64,000 nt of DNA from Sinotaia quadrata (GCA_028829895.1 CM054183.1:69873071-69937070); one strand, 5' to 3'; shown: positions 33,430-46,079, numbered from the stretch's first letter. Translations and numbers: made by a program. Notes: generated from the letters alone by a model not told the origin.

Positions 33430-34880
33430 TCCTCTCTTTTTCTTTTGTCTTTCTCGATTTTTGTCTCTCTCGCAATTTCTCTATCACCGACTTTTATCTC
33501 TCCGGCTCGTAGTTCTCAATTCTGAATTTGCGCTTCGCTCCCTTAGTCTCTCGTTCCTACTGGGCACATGACGTCATATGTCCGGATTCGGACTCTGTCC
33601 ATCATTCCCCTGGGGCAGACAGGTTTCAAATACAGTGAGACATCACAAAATACCGCTTGACTGAAATCTATAACTTAAAAGGAACAATAAAAAGGAAGAT
33701 AGGAACAAATTCCAAAAGGAAAATGATGCTGCTTTTATGCCCCCGCCCCCTACATTAGCTAGTGAATACCTGTACAGCGACCTGGGGTACGGAATGCCAC
33801 TGCGCATGATAGTGAAGCGAGCTGCACTGAAATTAACACGCCTTTTCTTTTTTTCTACTCCGAGCAAAAGCCCATTCTATTTTTACCTTTGTCCGTAAAC
33901 GCTTTTACATAATTATGTTCGCAACATTCTTGCTGACCAGTAAAATAAAGTAAAGCAGATTTTGGGGGGCCAACAAAAGAAATTTACAAGTGTTTCAAAG
34001 TTAGTCCATTATCTCTGTATTCATACGCGTGGTGTTATCAGCGTTCCCACCGAACGACTGCCACAACTTAAGGAAGTGCATGCTGAGAAGCAATATCCAT
34101 ATTCACACAGTCAGCGGGACAAGGATGCGAGTCCTATTATAAAACATACGATTAGAGTCGGTTTTCTTTTCTGGCTCAAAGTAATTTCACACAATTCATT
34201 CTGCACTGTATATATATATATATTGTTTTGTGAGTGTGCTTAAATATACATGTATGTGCATTTCATTTTTATCGCTAGGTAGGCAGATGTCGATACTATA
34301 GTAGTAGGGCTAGGAAGACAAATGTTCTTTTAAAATAAGCATAGTAAATCCGGATAGGATGCATGCACTAGATACGTATTATTTCAACTATGAACAAAAG
34401 ATTAAGTAAATACAGACACAGAATAGAGATAGAGCAGAAGGAACAACATGCCCTTGATCGATTCGACAAACACCGCCAACCTCCGGTGGCGCCATTTTGT
34501 TTCTGTTGTAAACACTAAACTGGTTGAGAATATATACTAGGCCTATTTGAGTTGATTGAAATTTGTCTCTGTGTGTAGGTGTACATTTGTGTATGTTGTT
34601 CTATTAATTTATACACTTGAGATTTTATATGTGTGCGCACGTGTGTGCGTTTACTGGATAAACTTAAAAAAAATATTATTGTTTGACCTAATGATCCAAA
34701 GTGCATATATATCTTTTTATGATGCACTTTCAATTTAGCAAAACGTATGTGTATGTTTGTAGGCCCTATGCATGTGCATGTGTACGAAAGAGAGAATTTT
34801 TTAAAAGAAAATTAAACTTTCTTCGTGTGATACCATCACAATCGATGTGTTCGATGGCGTATTCCTGTGACCTACTTTTT
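33430..34880. other. Gene-free interval with GC-richer block and CRE-type palindrome
   Basis: The block 33480-33860 is GC-richer, with TGACGTCA at 33569-33576 and the phrase gccccctacatt at 33744, which is the reverse complement of a motif near 2993 and 3311. From 33960 to 34240 a frame is open on the + strand but has no splice context. GT-rich tracts follow at 34560-34790. It could hold an unrecognised promoter or a piece of a mobile element. Confidence 0.4.
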
Positions 34881-34884
34881 TCTC

Positions 34885-35480
34885 TGGCCTTACAGTTAAT
34901 TCAGTATTTGTATTGTTCCCCTGACCTTGCAATTAATTAACTCAGTATTTGTATTGTTCCCCTGACCTTACAATTAATTAACTCAGTATCTGTACTTTTT
35001 CCTCTGGCCTTGCAGTAACCAAATATTTTTATTGTTTCCCTGGCCTTACGATTAATTAACCAGGTACTTGCATTATTTCCCTTGGCCTTACGATTAATTA
35101 ACCAGGTACTTGCATTATTTCCCTTGGCCTTACGATTAATTAACCAGGTATTTGCATTATTTCCCCTGGCCTTACGATTAATTAACCTAGTATTTGCATT
35201 ATTTCCCCTGACCTTAATTAACCCTGTATTTGCATTATTTCCCCTGGCCTTACGATTAATTAACCCAGTATTTGCATTATTTCCCTTGGCCTTACGATTA
35301 ATTAACCCAGTATTTGCATTATTTCCCCTGGCCTACGATTAATTAACCTAGACTTTTATTATTTTCCCTTACCTTACAGTTAATTAACCCAGTACATGCA
35401 TTTGTGCTCTCTGAGTCTCTGACCTTACAATTAATTATTCCAATACTTGTACTTCCCATCCCCTACCGGACCTTACAATT
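34885..35480. repeat. Minisatellite, about 42-bp unit
   Basis: About twelve copies contain ccctggccttacgattaatt and aacccagtatttgcattatt tc, uniform at 35060-35330 and worn at both ends, continuing weakly to about 35720. Confidence 0.9.
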
Positions 35481-35719
35481 AATTTACCTATTGATTGTAT
35501 TGTTTTCTCTGATCTGTTTGTAATTAATTGTATTGTTTCCACTTCTCATATCATTAGCGCAGCGCATGTAATTTATTCATATAGTAGTACCATTAAGTCA
35601 GTATAAAAAATAATTGTATATTCTTCTCTGGTCTTACAGTTCATTAATCCTAGCACTTGTACTGTTTCGCCATGGCCATACAATCAATTAACCCAGTATT
35701 TGTGCCACTACACACACAC

Positions 35720-36435
35720 ACACAACATACTTACAGTTAATGAATCCAGTACTTGTATTCTGCCCTCTTCCCCCCCTCTCACCATTAATCCAATACTTGT
35801 ACTTCATCCCACCCCCGTCTTTACAATTAATTTACCAATATTTTGTATTTCATTCCCCGGCCGTTCCAATAACCCAACATGTGTATCTTTTTTCTTCTAG
35901 CCTTAGCATTAACTCGTCCTTGTACTTTCAAGTGCACATCTGTTAGATTTTATGTCCAAATGTCAAATTTATAGTCCTGCGCACTTCAAAGTTATTATTC
36001 TGGGCACACTGTGTAACTTTAGGCGTTTGTAAGAAAGAAAACTGCAATCTGATGCCTGTTTCCTGCCATCAAAATGTTCGGGACCTCACTCCCTTTGAAT
36101 GGAGATAATTCCAAATTATGTGTATCACCCACATTTAGTGACTAGTTTGTTTTCTATAACTACTGCCTAAATAATAATAAATAGATAAAAAAAACACCTC
36201 GCGAGGATAACGTTTTTTTAAAAAAAAATGATCTTTATTATATTTCATCTGGCTTAGTTCACCGTTCAGTGATCTCCAGAAGTGTAAGCTAGCCGTGTCG
36301 TGTAATAGACACGCGAATTACTGACAGGTGATGGGGGGGGGGGGGGGCGGGGGAATATCTACTAACTGAAACCAAGCGGATACTACACAAGATTGAGGAC
36401 CTTTCTAATGTTCTCGAGGCGTTATGACCAGATCG
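35720..36435. other. Gene-free interval
   Basis: This interval holds pyrimidine-rich worn repeats to 35910, then unique sequence, and a run of G broken by one C at 36329-36350. No exon is convincing. Confidence 0.45.
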
Positions 36436-36439
36436 CTTA

Positions 36440-37590
36440 AAAAAGAGAGAGTTATAAGTATGCCATTTAGTTAAATAGTAGGCTAGGCCATTTAAATAGA
36501 GAGTTAAAGTTATGACATTTAAGTAGAGAGTGGGGCTATTCCATTTAGTACAGTTCAAAGCTAAGTCTTTTATAGAATTAGGGTTAAGTCATTTAGTTAA
36601 ATAGTAGACTAGGCCATTTAGGTAGAGTTAAGGTGAGGTCATTTAGATATAAAACAGGCTAGGCTGTATAGATAGACAGTTAAGGCTAGATCATTTACAG
36701 AGATAGCTAGAATCAGGCCATTTTAGATAGAAAGGGAGGGGCCGATTAAGTAGAGACGGAGTTGGGGCTGCACGAGATCTGACAGGCTTTCAGGTTGAAA
36801 CTGGTCTCTGGGATTCTGGTTTGCATTATAAGCAGCTTGCGCGCAGCCATGCGTGACCTGTTTTCGTGCTGCACGTGCTCTGCTATTAAGATTTCCACAG
36901 ACTGCCTTTCACAGATTGCCATTCACAAACTGCCTTTTCACAGATTGACATTTGCAGACTGCTTTGAGGGCCACAAGCTAGAGAACACCACTATCCCTAC
37001 AGTCAGCTAACAACTAAATTCTGATTTAATTATTATCTAACACTTTATAACCGTAACCAAAAAGCTGCATCTTATAGCCATAACTAGTAAACGTGACTGT
37101 AACTAATAACTATGACTGTAACTATTAACTATGACTGTAACTAATAACTATGACTGTAACTAATAACTTTTGAAATAAAGGCACATTGCTAACTAGTAAG
37201 TAAACGAAGGACAAATTACGAAATTAGTCACTGTCAGTCATAAAACAAGTTACTCAGTACACAAACTCTTAAATACGAAAATCACTTATTGTCACTCAAC
37301 ACTAAGCCCACTAAACAAGTTATAATTAAATAAATCACTAAACACTAAGCCATTATCTAAGTTATAATTAAATAAGTCTCTCAACATTAAGCCATTACAC
37401 AAGTTTTAATTTTAAAAAAGTCACTCAACACTATGCCATTACATAAGTTATAATTAAATAAGTCACTCAACACTATGCCATTACATAAGTTATAATTAAA
37501 TAAGTCACTCAACAGTATGCCATTACACAAGTTATAATTAAATAAGTCACTCAATAATATGCCACTAAAAGTTAAGTCAGTCAAGAAGCA
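36440..37590. repeat. Worn repeats, then 42-bp array
   Basis: The stretch from 36440 to 36760 has units around gccatttaggtagagagtta. From 37090 to 37165 there are copies of actatgactgtaactaata. From 37270 to 37590 there are about seven copies of a 42-bp unit (aagtcactcaacactatgcc, attacataagttataattaa at). A GC-richer unique patch lies at 36770-36960. Confidence 0.85.
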
Positions 37591-38019
37591 AGTGAGAATA
37601 AATGTCACAAAGAAAGTCACTAAGAAAAAAAAAAAATAGTGCAGCATTATCATCTGCCCGGGGTAAAATTCCGTCTCGAAAATCGACCCGACCCCCCTTT
37701 TCTACTCTTAGTATTTCCACCCAACCTCCTTTAATATTTCTACCAGCGGCACTGTATCTTTTCTATGACATAAATTTTACCCTGGTGCTTGCGCCTGTCT
37801 GCGAAATGAGCGACAGTTGTAAGGGGGCGTAAAACTCCAAATAATCTGTGATGAATTTAGTGAAGATCGACTTGATGCCAGCCTCACGCCACACGCCGTC
37901 AATAGCACGCTCTGGGTAAGGAAGTGTCTAAGAGTCTAATTACACAGGTAATCATGCTATCGATTGGCTGGCATGAGAAGTAATTCAATTGACTCAATAC
38001 AACGAAAAGCATCAATCTA

Positions 38020-38800
38020 ACATAAAATTCTTCGCAGTTGTGTTAATTGAGCCGGGTAACTGACACAAATGTGCTCACATCGTGTTGTAATGATGGAGTA
38101 TCGGTGGCTTAAGAGAAAAGAAAATAGTTGAGAAGGGAGGTAGGGTATGTATATACACGTTTCCAGCGGCTCAACGGTAATTAGTCTATCTCGCGCTGTG
38201 CCAAGTGAGCTAGCACTGACAGCCCAGTCTGCGCTGTGTGCGCGTGCAGACAAAAGTTTGCATTTGGGGTGTGGCTTCCTCGCAGAGAATGTGTCTGGAA
38301 TCTGAAGTGTACATTCGAACGAGAGCAGTTTACGCTTTGAACTGCAAACTTTGGCGTAGTGGTGTTTCCGTTTGAAGGACTGCAGCTCGGGAGTTGGAAG
38401 TTGACTGCTGTCAAAGTGCGCACCTTACAGAATACTACCGTGACTTATTAGTACGCTCAATCTGCAGGCACTTCCTTCATGGCATCTCGCTTTCTTTCAT
38501 GCCAGACAACTCGTCTTGTTTCGTGCCAGACAACTCGTCTTGTTTCGTGCCAGAATTGAGGCCGATCCCTAGAGTCAAAAGGAGGGTGGTTCCATTACGA
38601 ACGGAAAAGGACATTATTAACGGACAAAGGTTCAGTTTCCAATAGAGGCCGCACTTGTCTCTGTCGCCTAACTTTTACTTTTTGATCAACAGTTACATCA
38701 GGTTGTGGAAGTTTTGCTATGACGTCAGTGAATGGATTCGCGACAAGCTATGGAGGACGATGAATGGCAAGTGAAATACCTGGATCACTGTCACGTGGTG
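38020..38800 (+). promoter_or_regulatory. GC/CpG-richer promoter-like block with possible first exon
   Basis: Composition changes sharply from the AT-rich background to a CpG-containing block. It holds TGACGTCA at 38720-38727 and a 24-bp direct duplication (gccagacaactcgtcttgtt, tcgt) near 38501-38551. At 38750 an ATG opens MEDDEWQVKYLDHCHV, directly followed by gtgtgt at 38788, a possible donor. A short upstream frame begins at the ATG at 38719 and overlaps it. A frame at 38394-38645 is open but starts without ATG. The block is plausible as the start of a + strand gene whose later exons I cannot identify. Confidence 0.35.
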
Positions 38801-38829
38801 TGTGCTTTTTAAAAAAAAATGTTGTTTAT

Positions 38830-39055
38830 ATGTTAATTTTTGTGTGCTGAGCTTTGCATAACTAAAGTACACTTTCAAGTTGACTACTTTTTTAGCACTA
38901 GGTACACGGTATAATTATTGACGAGAGACATATATACATTTATTTCTTTTACTGAATGACTTGAATGCGAACGATTGCCAGTGGTGTAACTGGATGCCAG
39001 CTGAATGTAGCGCCAGAAGTAACAAGTGTTATTCACCTGAAGCGAAATAAGATTT
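38830..39055. other. AT-rich spacer
   Basis: No feature seen. Confidence 0.4.
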
Positions 39056-39625
39056 CAGTAATACGAAACGTTCGTGAATCGAGTTATCAGTGAAATGGGA
39101 GGTTAGTGAAACAAGTTATCAATGAAATGAGAAGTTTGTGAAGCGGGTTTTCAGTGAAATGGGAGGTTAGTGAAACAAGTTATCAATGAAATGAGAAGTT
39201 TGTGAAGCGGGCCTTCAGTGATATGGGAGGTTAGTGAAACAAGTTATCAATGAAATGAGAAGTTTGTGAAGCGGGCTTTCAGTGAAATGGGAGGTTAGTG
39301 AAACAAGTTATCAATGAAATGAGAAGTTTGTGAAGCGGGCTTTCAGTGAAATGGGAGGTTAGTGAAACAAGTTATCAATGAAATGAGAAGTTTGTGAAGC
39401 GGGTTTTCAGTGAAATGGGAGGTTAGTGAAACAAGTTATCAATGAAATGAGAAGTTTGTGAAGCGGGTTTTCAGTGAAATGGGAGGTTAGTGAAACAAGT
39501 TATCAATGAAATGAGAAGTTTGTGAAGCGGGCTTTCAGTGAAATGGGAGGTTAGTGAAACAAATTATCAGTGAAATGAGAAGTTAGTGAAGTGGGCTTTC
39601 AGTGAAATGGGAGGTTGGAAATACG
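39056..39625. repeat. Minisatellite, 64-bp unit, about 8 copies
   Basis: The unit contains gaaatgggaggttagtgaaa, caagttatcaatgaaatgag and aagtttgtgaagcgggcttt cagt. The 64-mer is a dimer of two diverged 32-mers (each ends ...gaaatg(g/a)ga(g/a)), as the common core gtgaa(a/g)c(a/g) shows. Confidence 0.92.
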
Positions 39626-39639
39626 CCATCAGTTCCAAA

Positions 39640-40375
39640 TAAATCATGACCTTGGAGTGCTATGCTGAGTGCAATTAATGCAGTTGCGATTCATTCAGCG
39701 TCTTATAAAAATATACTTCCAGAGAGTGGTAGGGAACTCTTATAAAATACACTTCAAGTCAGCATCAAGGTCACCTATCAATATGTACTGCCATGAAATG
39801 TCAGGGAGCTTTTATAAATAAATACTTTCAATGTCAAGGATAATCATAAATATATACTTTTAGACTGTCAGGGATACCTTAAATATATACTTCCAGGCCT
39901 TGTCAGTGACGCCCCAAAATATATACTTCTAAATCGTGTCAGGAATTTAGTAAATATATAATGTAAACAACTATTTATTTTTGGAATTATTATGTGAAGC
40001 AAAACCACAATGTTATATTCTGACTAAAAGATTGATCATTCAGTGTCAGGAATCTTTAATAACTAGAGACACTCTTATCCAGACTAACTTACATCCAGAA
40101 AGAATAGATGAAAACTAAAAGACTGTAAAAAATCTTTCAGGATTCTTTTCTGACTAGATAGTTCAAGACAGTATTCAGACAGACTCAGATCTATAATTAA
40201 TAAATATATGCTAAAAATTAATACTAAAAAAATCTTACCTGACTAGACAGTCAAGACAGTTTTCAGACTCATACCTATAACTAATAAATATATGCTAAAA
40301 TTTAATACTAAAAAATCTTACATAAAACTAATAAATATATGCTAAAATATAATACTAAAATATCTTACCTGACTA
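39640..40375. repeat. Worn repeats
   Basis: Diverged units are built around ataaatatatacttccaga and cttacctgactagacagtca. No gene is seen. Confidence 0.65.
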
Positions 40376-40379
40376 GATA

Positions 40380-41715
40380 AATCAAACAGTGTGCAAACTG
40401 ACTCGAACCCACCCATAACTAACAAATTATTGAGATACATCCATACATTGTCCAAACTGACCCAGATCCTTAACTAATAAATTATTGAGACGTACACAGT
40501 TTTCAAACTGACTGAAATTCATCACTAGTAAATTATTGAGACATACACAGTGTTCAAACTGACAAATTCATCACTAGTAAATTATTGAGACATACACAGT
40601 GTTCAAACTGACTGAAATTCATCACTAGTAAATTATTTAGACATACACATTGTTCAAACTGACTGAAATTCATCACTAGTAAATTATTGAGACATACACA
40701 GTGTTCAAACTGACTGAAATTCATCACTAGTAAATTATTGAGACATACACAGTGTTCAAACTGACTGAATTCATCACTAGTAAATTATTGAGACATACAC
40801 AGTGTTCAAACTGACTGAAATTCATCACTAGTAAATTATTGCTAAAGACGTCTTCACTTTGTACTAAGAATCATTCCTGACTAGATAATTAAGACATTGC
40901 TCATTCTAATACAAAACTATAAACACTAGATAATTAAGACATTGTTCATTCTAATACAAAACTATAAACACTAGATAATTAAGACATTGTTCATTCTAAT
41001 ACTATAAACATTAGATAATTAAGACATTGTTCATTCTAATACAAAACTATAAACACTAGATAATTAAGACATTATTCATTCTAATACTATAAATACTAGA
41101 TAATTAAGACATTGTTCATTCTAATACAAAACTATAAACACTAGATAATTAAGACATTATTCATTCTAATACTATAAATACTAGATAATTAAGACATTGT
41201 TCATTCTAATACTATAAATACTAGATAATTAAGACATTGTTCACTCTAATACAAAACTATAAACACTAGATAATTAAGACATTGTTCACTCTAATACAAA
41301 ACTATAAACACTAGATAATTAAGACATTTCACTCTAATACAAAACTATAAACACTAGATAATTAAGACATTGTTTATTCTAATATAAAACTATAAACACT
41401 AGATAATTAAGACATTGTTCACTCTGATACAAAACTATAAAATGTTTAAAATAAGACTGGATATTATGGAACACTATAAAAAGTTTAAAAGAAAACTGGA
41501 CATTATAGAATACTTTAAAAAGACTGGACATTGTAGAACACTTTAAAAAGACTGGACATTATAGAATACTTTACAAAGACTGGACATTATAGAACACTTT
41601 ACAAAGACTGGACATTGTAGAACACTTTAAAAAGACTGGACATTATAGAACACTTTACAAAGACTGGACATTGTAGAACACTTTAAAAAGACTGGACATT
41701 ATAGAACATTTGATT
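40380..41715. repeat. Three successive minisatellites (51, 45 and 27 bp)
   Basis: The stretch from 40380 to 40845 has about nine units with ctagtaaattattgagacat, acacagtgttcaaactgact and gaaattcatca. From 40870 to 41435 there are about 12 units with actagataattaagacattg, ttcattctaatacaaaacta and taaac. Some units lack the acaaa block, which gives a two-type order. From 41440 to 41710 there are about nine units with aaagactggacattatagaa and cacttta. Confidence 0.92.
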
Positions 41716-41719
41716 ATTC

Positions 41720-42635
41720 GAGTGAAGAATACCTGCGAATGAATGAGTTACTTTTTAAAATTAAACTTTGAAGTAATAAACTTTAGAAAAGAAAGAACAT
41801 TCGAAGACCATCTATGTATGTATTTTTTTTTAATAACTCGAGCCCTGACTGGGAGAGGATTATCAAAGTCAGTTTCTAACACCTTGATTTGATAAGATTT
41901 GATATCGTAGACAACTAATACTACTAATAGTTACGGGTAGCAAAGTATAAAAGAAAACAAGAGAAAGATATATTATATGGTATTAAGTGTGTGACATGAT
42001 TTAAAGTAGTATTACAGTTATATGACATTATTTGGTTTGTGTGTTACTTGGTTTACAGTGCTTGACATGATTTATAGTGTATTACAATTTACAGAGTATG
42101 ACATTATTATTTTGTGCGACTTGGTTTACACCGTTTGACATGATTTAAAGTGTATTACAGTTTACAGAGTATGACATTATTTTGCGTGACTTGGTTTACA
42201 GTGTTTGACATGATTTATAGGAGTGCGACCTAAAGTAATAAGTTGCAATTAACGCTATTTAAAATACAATTGTTCGCTTATATTTTTTCCACATGTGATA
42301 TCCTACTAGCCTTGTATCTTTCCAAATGAGTTACACACGTTGTATCAACACATTCATTGCTGTCTTACCAACATACCATTTGATGTCTCCTTCCAGAGCA
42401 TTTCTTGACGTCCTAGAAAAGACATTCCCTGATGACTTAGCAATACCTTTACTGCCCCCCCCCCTCTACAAAACACAGTTATGTTCTACCATAGCAACCA
42501 TTGATGTCTTAACAACAGGCGAATTGATGCCTTATCACCCCCCCCCCCCACCACTGATAATATAAATTCAAATATTTAATAATATCTTACTGAAGTAGTC
42601 GCTTATTTATCGTATGAAACATCCACTACTGTTGT
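41720..42635. other. Gene-free interval with weak repeats
   Basis: The stretch from 41990 to 42215 holds worn units around acatgatttatagtgtatta. C-rich runs occur at 42456-42470 and 42537-42550. An open frame at 42326-42565 has no splice support. Confidence 0.5.
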
Positions 42636-42639
42636 ACGA

Positions 42640-43210
42640 AAACAGTCAATAATGTCTCAAAAATTCAGTAATGCATTATAAACACTCCCTTTGATGTTTC
42701 AAACATTCAGTAATGCATTATAAACACTCCCTTTGATGTTTCAAACATTCAATAATGCATTATAAACACAACACTCCCTTTGATGTTTCAAACATTCAGT
42801 AATGCATTATAAACACTCCCTTTGATGTTTCAAACATTCATTAATGCGTTATAAACACTCCCTTTGATGTTTTCTATCAAAGCACCCATCGAGATATTTC
42901 CAAACTATTCTTACCCACATAACCAGTGTTGACTCCTCAGAAACCTTCCCTAATTTCTTATTAACGTACCAAAAATAGTGACGTCCTAAAACAGCTCTTC
43001 ATGCCAAAAGCACTCATTGATCTTTTTACCAAAGTACTCATTGATCTTTTTACCAAAGCACTCATTGATCTTTTTACCAAAGTACTCATTGATCTTTTTA
43101 CCAAAGCACTCATTGATCTCTTATCAGCAGACGTTCTAATAAGGTCCATTGATCTTTTTACCAAAGCACTCATTGATCCTTTTACCAAAGCACTCACTGA
43201 TCTTTTTATC
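42640..43210. repeat. Minisatellites of 42 bp and 24 bp
   Basis: The stretch from 42640 to 42870 has about five copies of tgatgtttcaaacattcagt, aatgcattataaacactccc tt. From 43005 to 43205 there are about eight copies of tttttaccaaagcactcatt gatc. The 24-bp unit leaves both strands open, without coding meaning. Confidence 0.9.
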
Positions 43211-43214
43211 TAAG

Positions 43215-43940
43215 CGTTCTTTATTAACATCCAAGTACGTGCTACTGTCGTACTATACATAGTGTGACGTGTATTCATGAATTAATTCTAATTTTCTCAT
43301 TTGTGCCTTAATCCACCTTCACGTACAGGTGTATGTATTTTATGAAGGCGACGTCGTTAAAATTAAATTAGTGACAATTAATAACATACAAGAAGAATTA
43401 CAGTACAATTACACTACAATATGCCACACTTAACATTACATGCAAATAATGAAATAAACAATTAACAACATTATTTGATAATTAAATAAAGTACAGTTAC
43501 TCTACAATAATTATGCCATAGTTAACAGTAGATGAAAATAAGGAAATAAAAGTTAACAAGAATATTTGATAATTAAAAAAAATTAGAGTACAGTTACACT
43601 ACAATGTACCACACTTAACATTTGTTAATTATAATTGAAAGAATAATGTAAATCAAATACAGCGTACTATGAACTTACCTTGACATAATGCTTTTTTCAG
43701 TTAATAGTTCTCAATTTGAACAAACTATTCAGTAATTCTATACACCTCTTGAATCATTACTTTTTCACAGTCAGTACTTTAGAGATGCAGCTAGGGGAGT
43801 TTTGTTTTATTTAATGGTAATGCTTTAGTGCTGAATTCCTTCCCTTTGTTCAGGTGAGTAGCTTGTCAGGACCGTGCATTGTTGGCAGTCACAGCAGCGT
43901 GGTCTGGCGCTCTTCTTGAACACTCGTGCTGCATACTGTC
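43215..43940. other. Gene-free AT-rich interval
   Basis: Worn units around acagttacactacaatatgc and gataattaaa occur at 43370-43640. No gene is seen. Confidence 0.5.
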
Positions 43941-43944
43941 GCGT

Positions 43945-44165
43945 TTTTCATCTGCAGCACATGCATGAGTGTTCACTTCCCTTGTACCGCTGACCTCGCG
44001 TTTTTCATCTGCAGCACATGCATGAGAGTTCACTTCCCTTGTACCGCTGACCTCGCGTTTTTTATCTGCAGCACATGCATGAGAGTTCACTTTCCTTGTA
44101 CCGCTGACCTCGCGTTCTTCATCTGCAGCACATACATGAGAGTTCACTTCCCTTGTACCGCTGAC
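43945..44165. repeat. 57-bp repeat, 4 copies
   Basis: The unit is cgcgtttttcatctgcagca, catgcatgagagttcacttc, ccttgtaccgctgacct. It is GC-richer than most arrays here. As 57 is a multiple of 3, both strands stay open (FFICSTCMRVHFPCTADL on the + strand). I see no start or splice context, so coding is unlikely. Confidence 0.9.
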
Positions 44166-44214
44166 AACAATTCTTCCAGTACCAAAATCAATTTTCTCAA
44201 TAAAAAGTCCCTAA

Positions 44215-44400
44215 AATAGCTCAATTTATGACAACAAACAAACGTACTAACATGTATGCGAGACTGAAATATTAACAAAACTTTAATAAAAAAGAAAAAG
44301 TTAAACAATATTTAAAAAGAATAAGTACAACCTTGCATCAAGTTTTCTCAGACTAAAACCCACGCCCATCACTACCTAGACTCACTTGTTTACTCAATGA
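44215..44400 (+). mobile_element. Dispersed repeat, probable partial copy 2
   Basis: The A-rich end (aaaactttaataaaaaagaa, then aaagttaaacaatatttaaa) resembles the ends of the copies at 2720-2760 and 57420-57450. Downstream, actaaaacccacgcccatca parallels gaaaccacacccatct near 58100. As in the other two copies a tandem array lies directly upstream (43945-44165). Confidence 0.45.
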
Positions 44401-44419
44401 AATTAAAGAATACGTCGAG

Positions 44420-44620
44420 AGCTACTCAATCAAGTGGTATACATGGATGTCTGTGAAACACAGTGGTATACATGGCTGTCTGTAAAACCTAGTTGTACAC
44501 ATGTATGTCTGTGAATAGCAGTGTAATGTGGATATTTGTGAAACAATGGTATACAGGGAGGGCTGTTTGTGAAACAGTGGTAATCATGGATGTTTGTGAA
44601 CTCTCGCAACACGTAGATCA
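44420..44620. repeat. Worn repeat of about 40 bp
   Basis: Units are built around gtggtatacatggatgtctg and tgaaaca. Confidence 0.7.
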
Positions 44621-44910
44621 AGAACTCTCGCGATACATACATCTAAAACTTTCGTAACACGTAGAGTGCCGGTCCAGTTTTTCCCAATAATACCACTTGT
44701 GTCTACTTTTCCAGAAAATGTCACTCACAATTTCTGTTTTTTATGGCCACCCTGAGAGTGACAATGTTCACTGATTATTCTTAAGCCTGATTACGTCATA
44801 ACTTTTAAAAAACAACAATTAACTAACAAATAGATCAATAATATTTATATTGAAATAATGTTGACTTTATTTGTAAAGTTGCGTTACTTGAAAAAAGTTG
44901 CGTCAACCTG

Positions 44911-45197
44911 ATGTTTGTCAACTACTTTTACTGTAAGGATGTAGAGATGAAGGGATGGGCCTACTTCACAATCTATTTAGTAGCTTTCATTTGGCAAAAC
45001 ACTACCTTACTGTTGGTTCTCATATGTACTAGGTGGAAGATGATGCTAAAATTCACTGGAACGTTGAGCAACCATGTTAGCCGGGTCACTCCTCCATTTG
45101 CACAAGCCTGTGATGGAATAGCTTGCGGCAAAGAATGTACCCCGTTCAGTGACGAACACTTAAATGGGATATTCCACGCAAGCAAGCTATGTAGAGA
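44911..45197 (+). CDS. Candidate exon for a small membrane-anchored or secreted protein
   Basis: An open frame with ATG at 44911 (or 44947) encodes a hydrophobic segment (YFTIYLVAFIWQNTTLLLVL), then a basic turn (CTRWK) and a Cys-containing tail (ACDGIACGKECTPF ... SKLCRE). This is the look of a signal-anchor or type II membrane protein N-terminus. A strong donor (AGAGA|gtaagt) begins at 45198, two bases into the codon before an in-frame TAA. Downstream exons are not identified. The donor is reiterated in the following array, as at the proven junctions. I do not recognise the protein; a chance frame remains possible, and the reverse strand is also open over 44973-45185. Confidence 0.4.
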
Positions 45198-45375
45198 GTA
45201 AGTAATGTTATTCTGTGTAGAGAGTAAGTAACGTTTTCTGTGTAGAGAGTAAGTAACGTGCTATTCTGAGTAGAGAGTATCATTATTCTGTGTAGAGAGT
45301 AACATTATTCTGTGTAGAGAGCAATTAATGTTATACTGTGTAGAGAGTAATTAACGTTATTCTGTGTAAAGGGTA
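45185..45375 (+). repeat. Array of about 25 bp containing repeated gtaagt donors
   Basis: Units tgtgtagagagtaagtaacg ttattc repeat about seven times. A full gtaagt occurs at 45198, 45224 and 45249, and later copies lose it (gtatca, gtaaca, gcaatt). The first unit includes the end of the candidate exon. Confidence 0.85.
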
Positions 45376-45379
45376 AATA

Positions 45380-46075
45380 ACATTATTTAAACACATAATG
45401 TATCTATATAATATAAAACATTTCAATTTTATTATTCATCTGTTTACATAGTGACTTCCATAAACTAAATAATGAACTTTTCTTTTTTATTATCTTCTTA
45501 CATATCTAGTCCACTGAGTTGCAATAATTTATTGCAATCTGAGTCAGTATGATGTACACATTTCTTTTTGTTTTTATGGTATACCTTAGTACATTATTAA
45601 AAATTCTGTTTTATAGTATATTGAATTCCAAATTAATTAGTATATTACACTGTATATTTTTTAATTAAAAGCATTATTACATATATTTTAGTACAATGCA
45701 AATATTTTTTTAATCTAGTTTAAAGTTTGTTACATGTATTGCTGCCAGTAAATACGAACATGTACATATTTTTCGTTGACCTGGCTGTAACTTTGAAGTG
45801 TATAACGATTGGTCGGAGCGAGTGTACAGTATATACGGGAGATTGAGATGCACCCATCCTTCTCATCTCCTGCAACACGTTCAAAGAGTACTGGTTGGCA
45901 CTTCCGGTCTCTAGATAGTTTCAAGAGGGGATCTAGGGAAGGCTGTCTCTTTCCCCTTGGCCATTAACAAGAAAATACCGATGATACGTCATTAATTTGA
46001 GTAAATGAAAACATCTAAATGCCTGTTCCAAGAATCAAGAAATAATTGATGAACTGAGGCGTCATTTATGTACCT
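45380..46075. other. AT-rich interval without a gene
   Basis: Unique AT-rich sequence to 45720, then a GC-richer patch at 45800-45960 with no supported exon on either strand. Confidence 0.45.
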
Positions 46076-46079
46076 TATG

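Noticed and set aside
43866..44219. Cys-containing repeat protein in the 57-bp array
   Set aside because: The sequence looks tempting (FFICSTCMRVHFPC) and is GC-richer, but both strands are open, there are no splice sites, and the unit begins and ends without codon logic.
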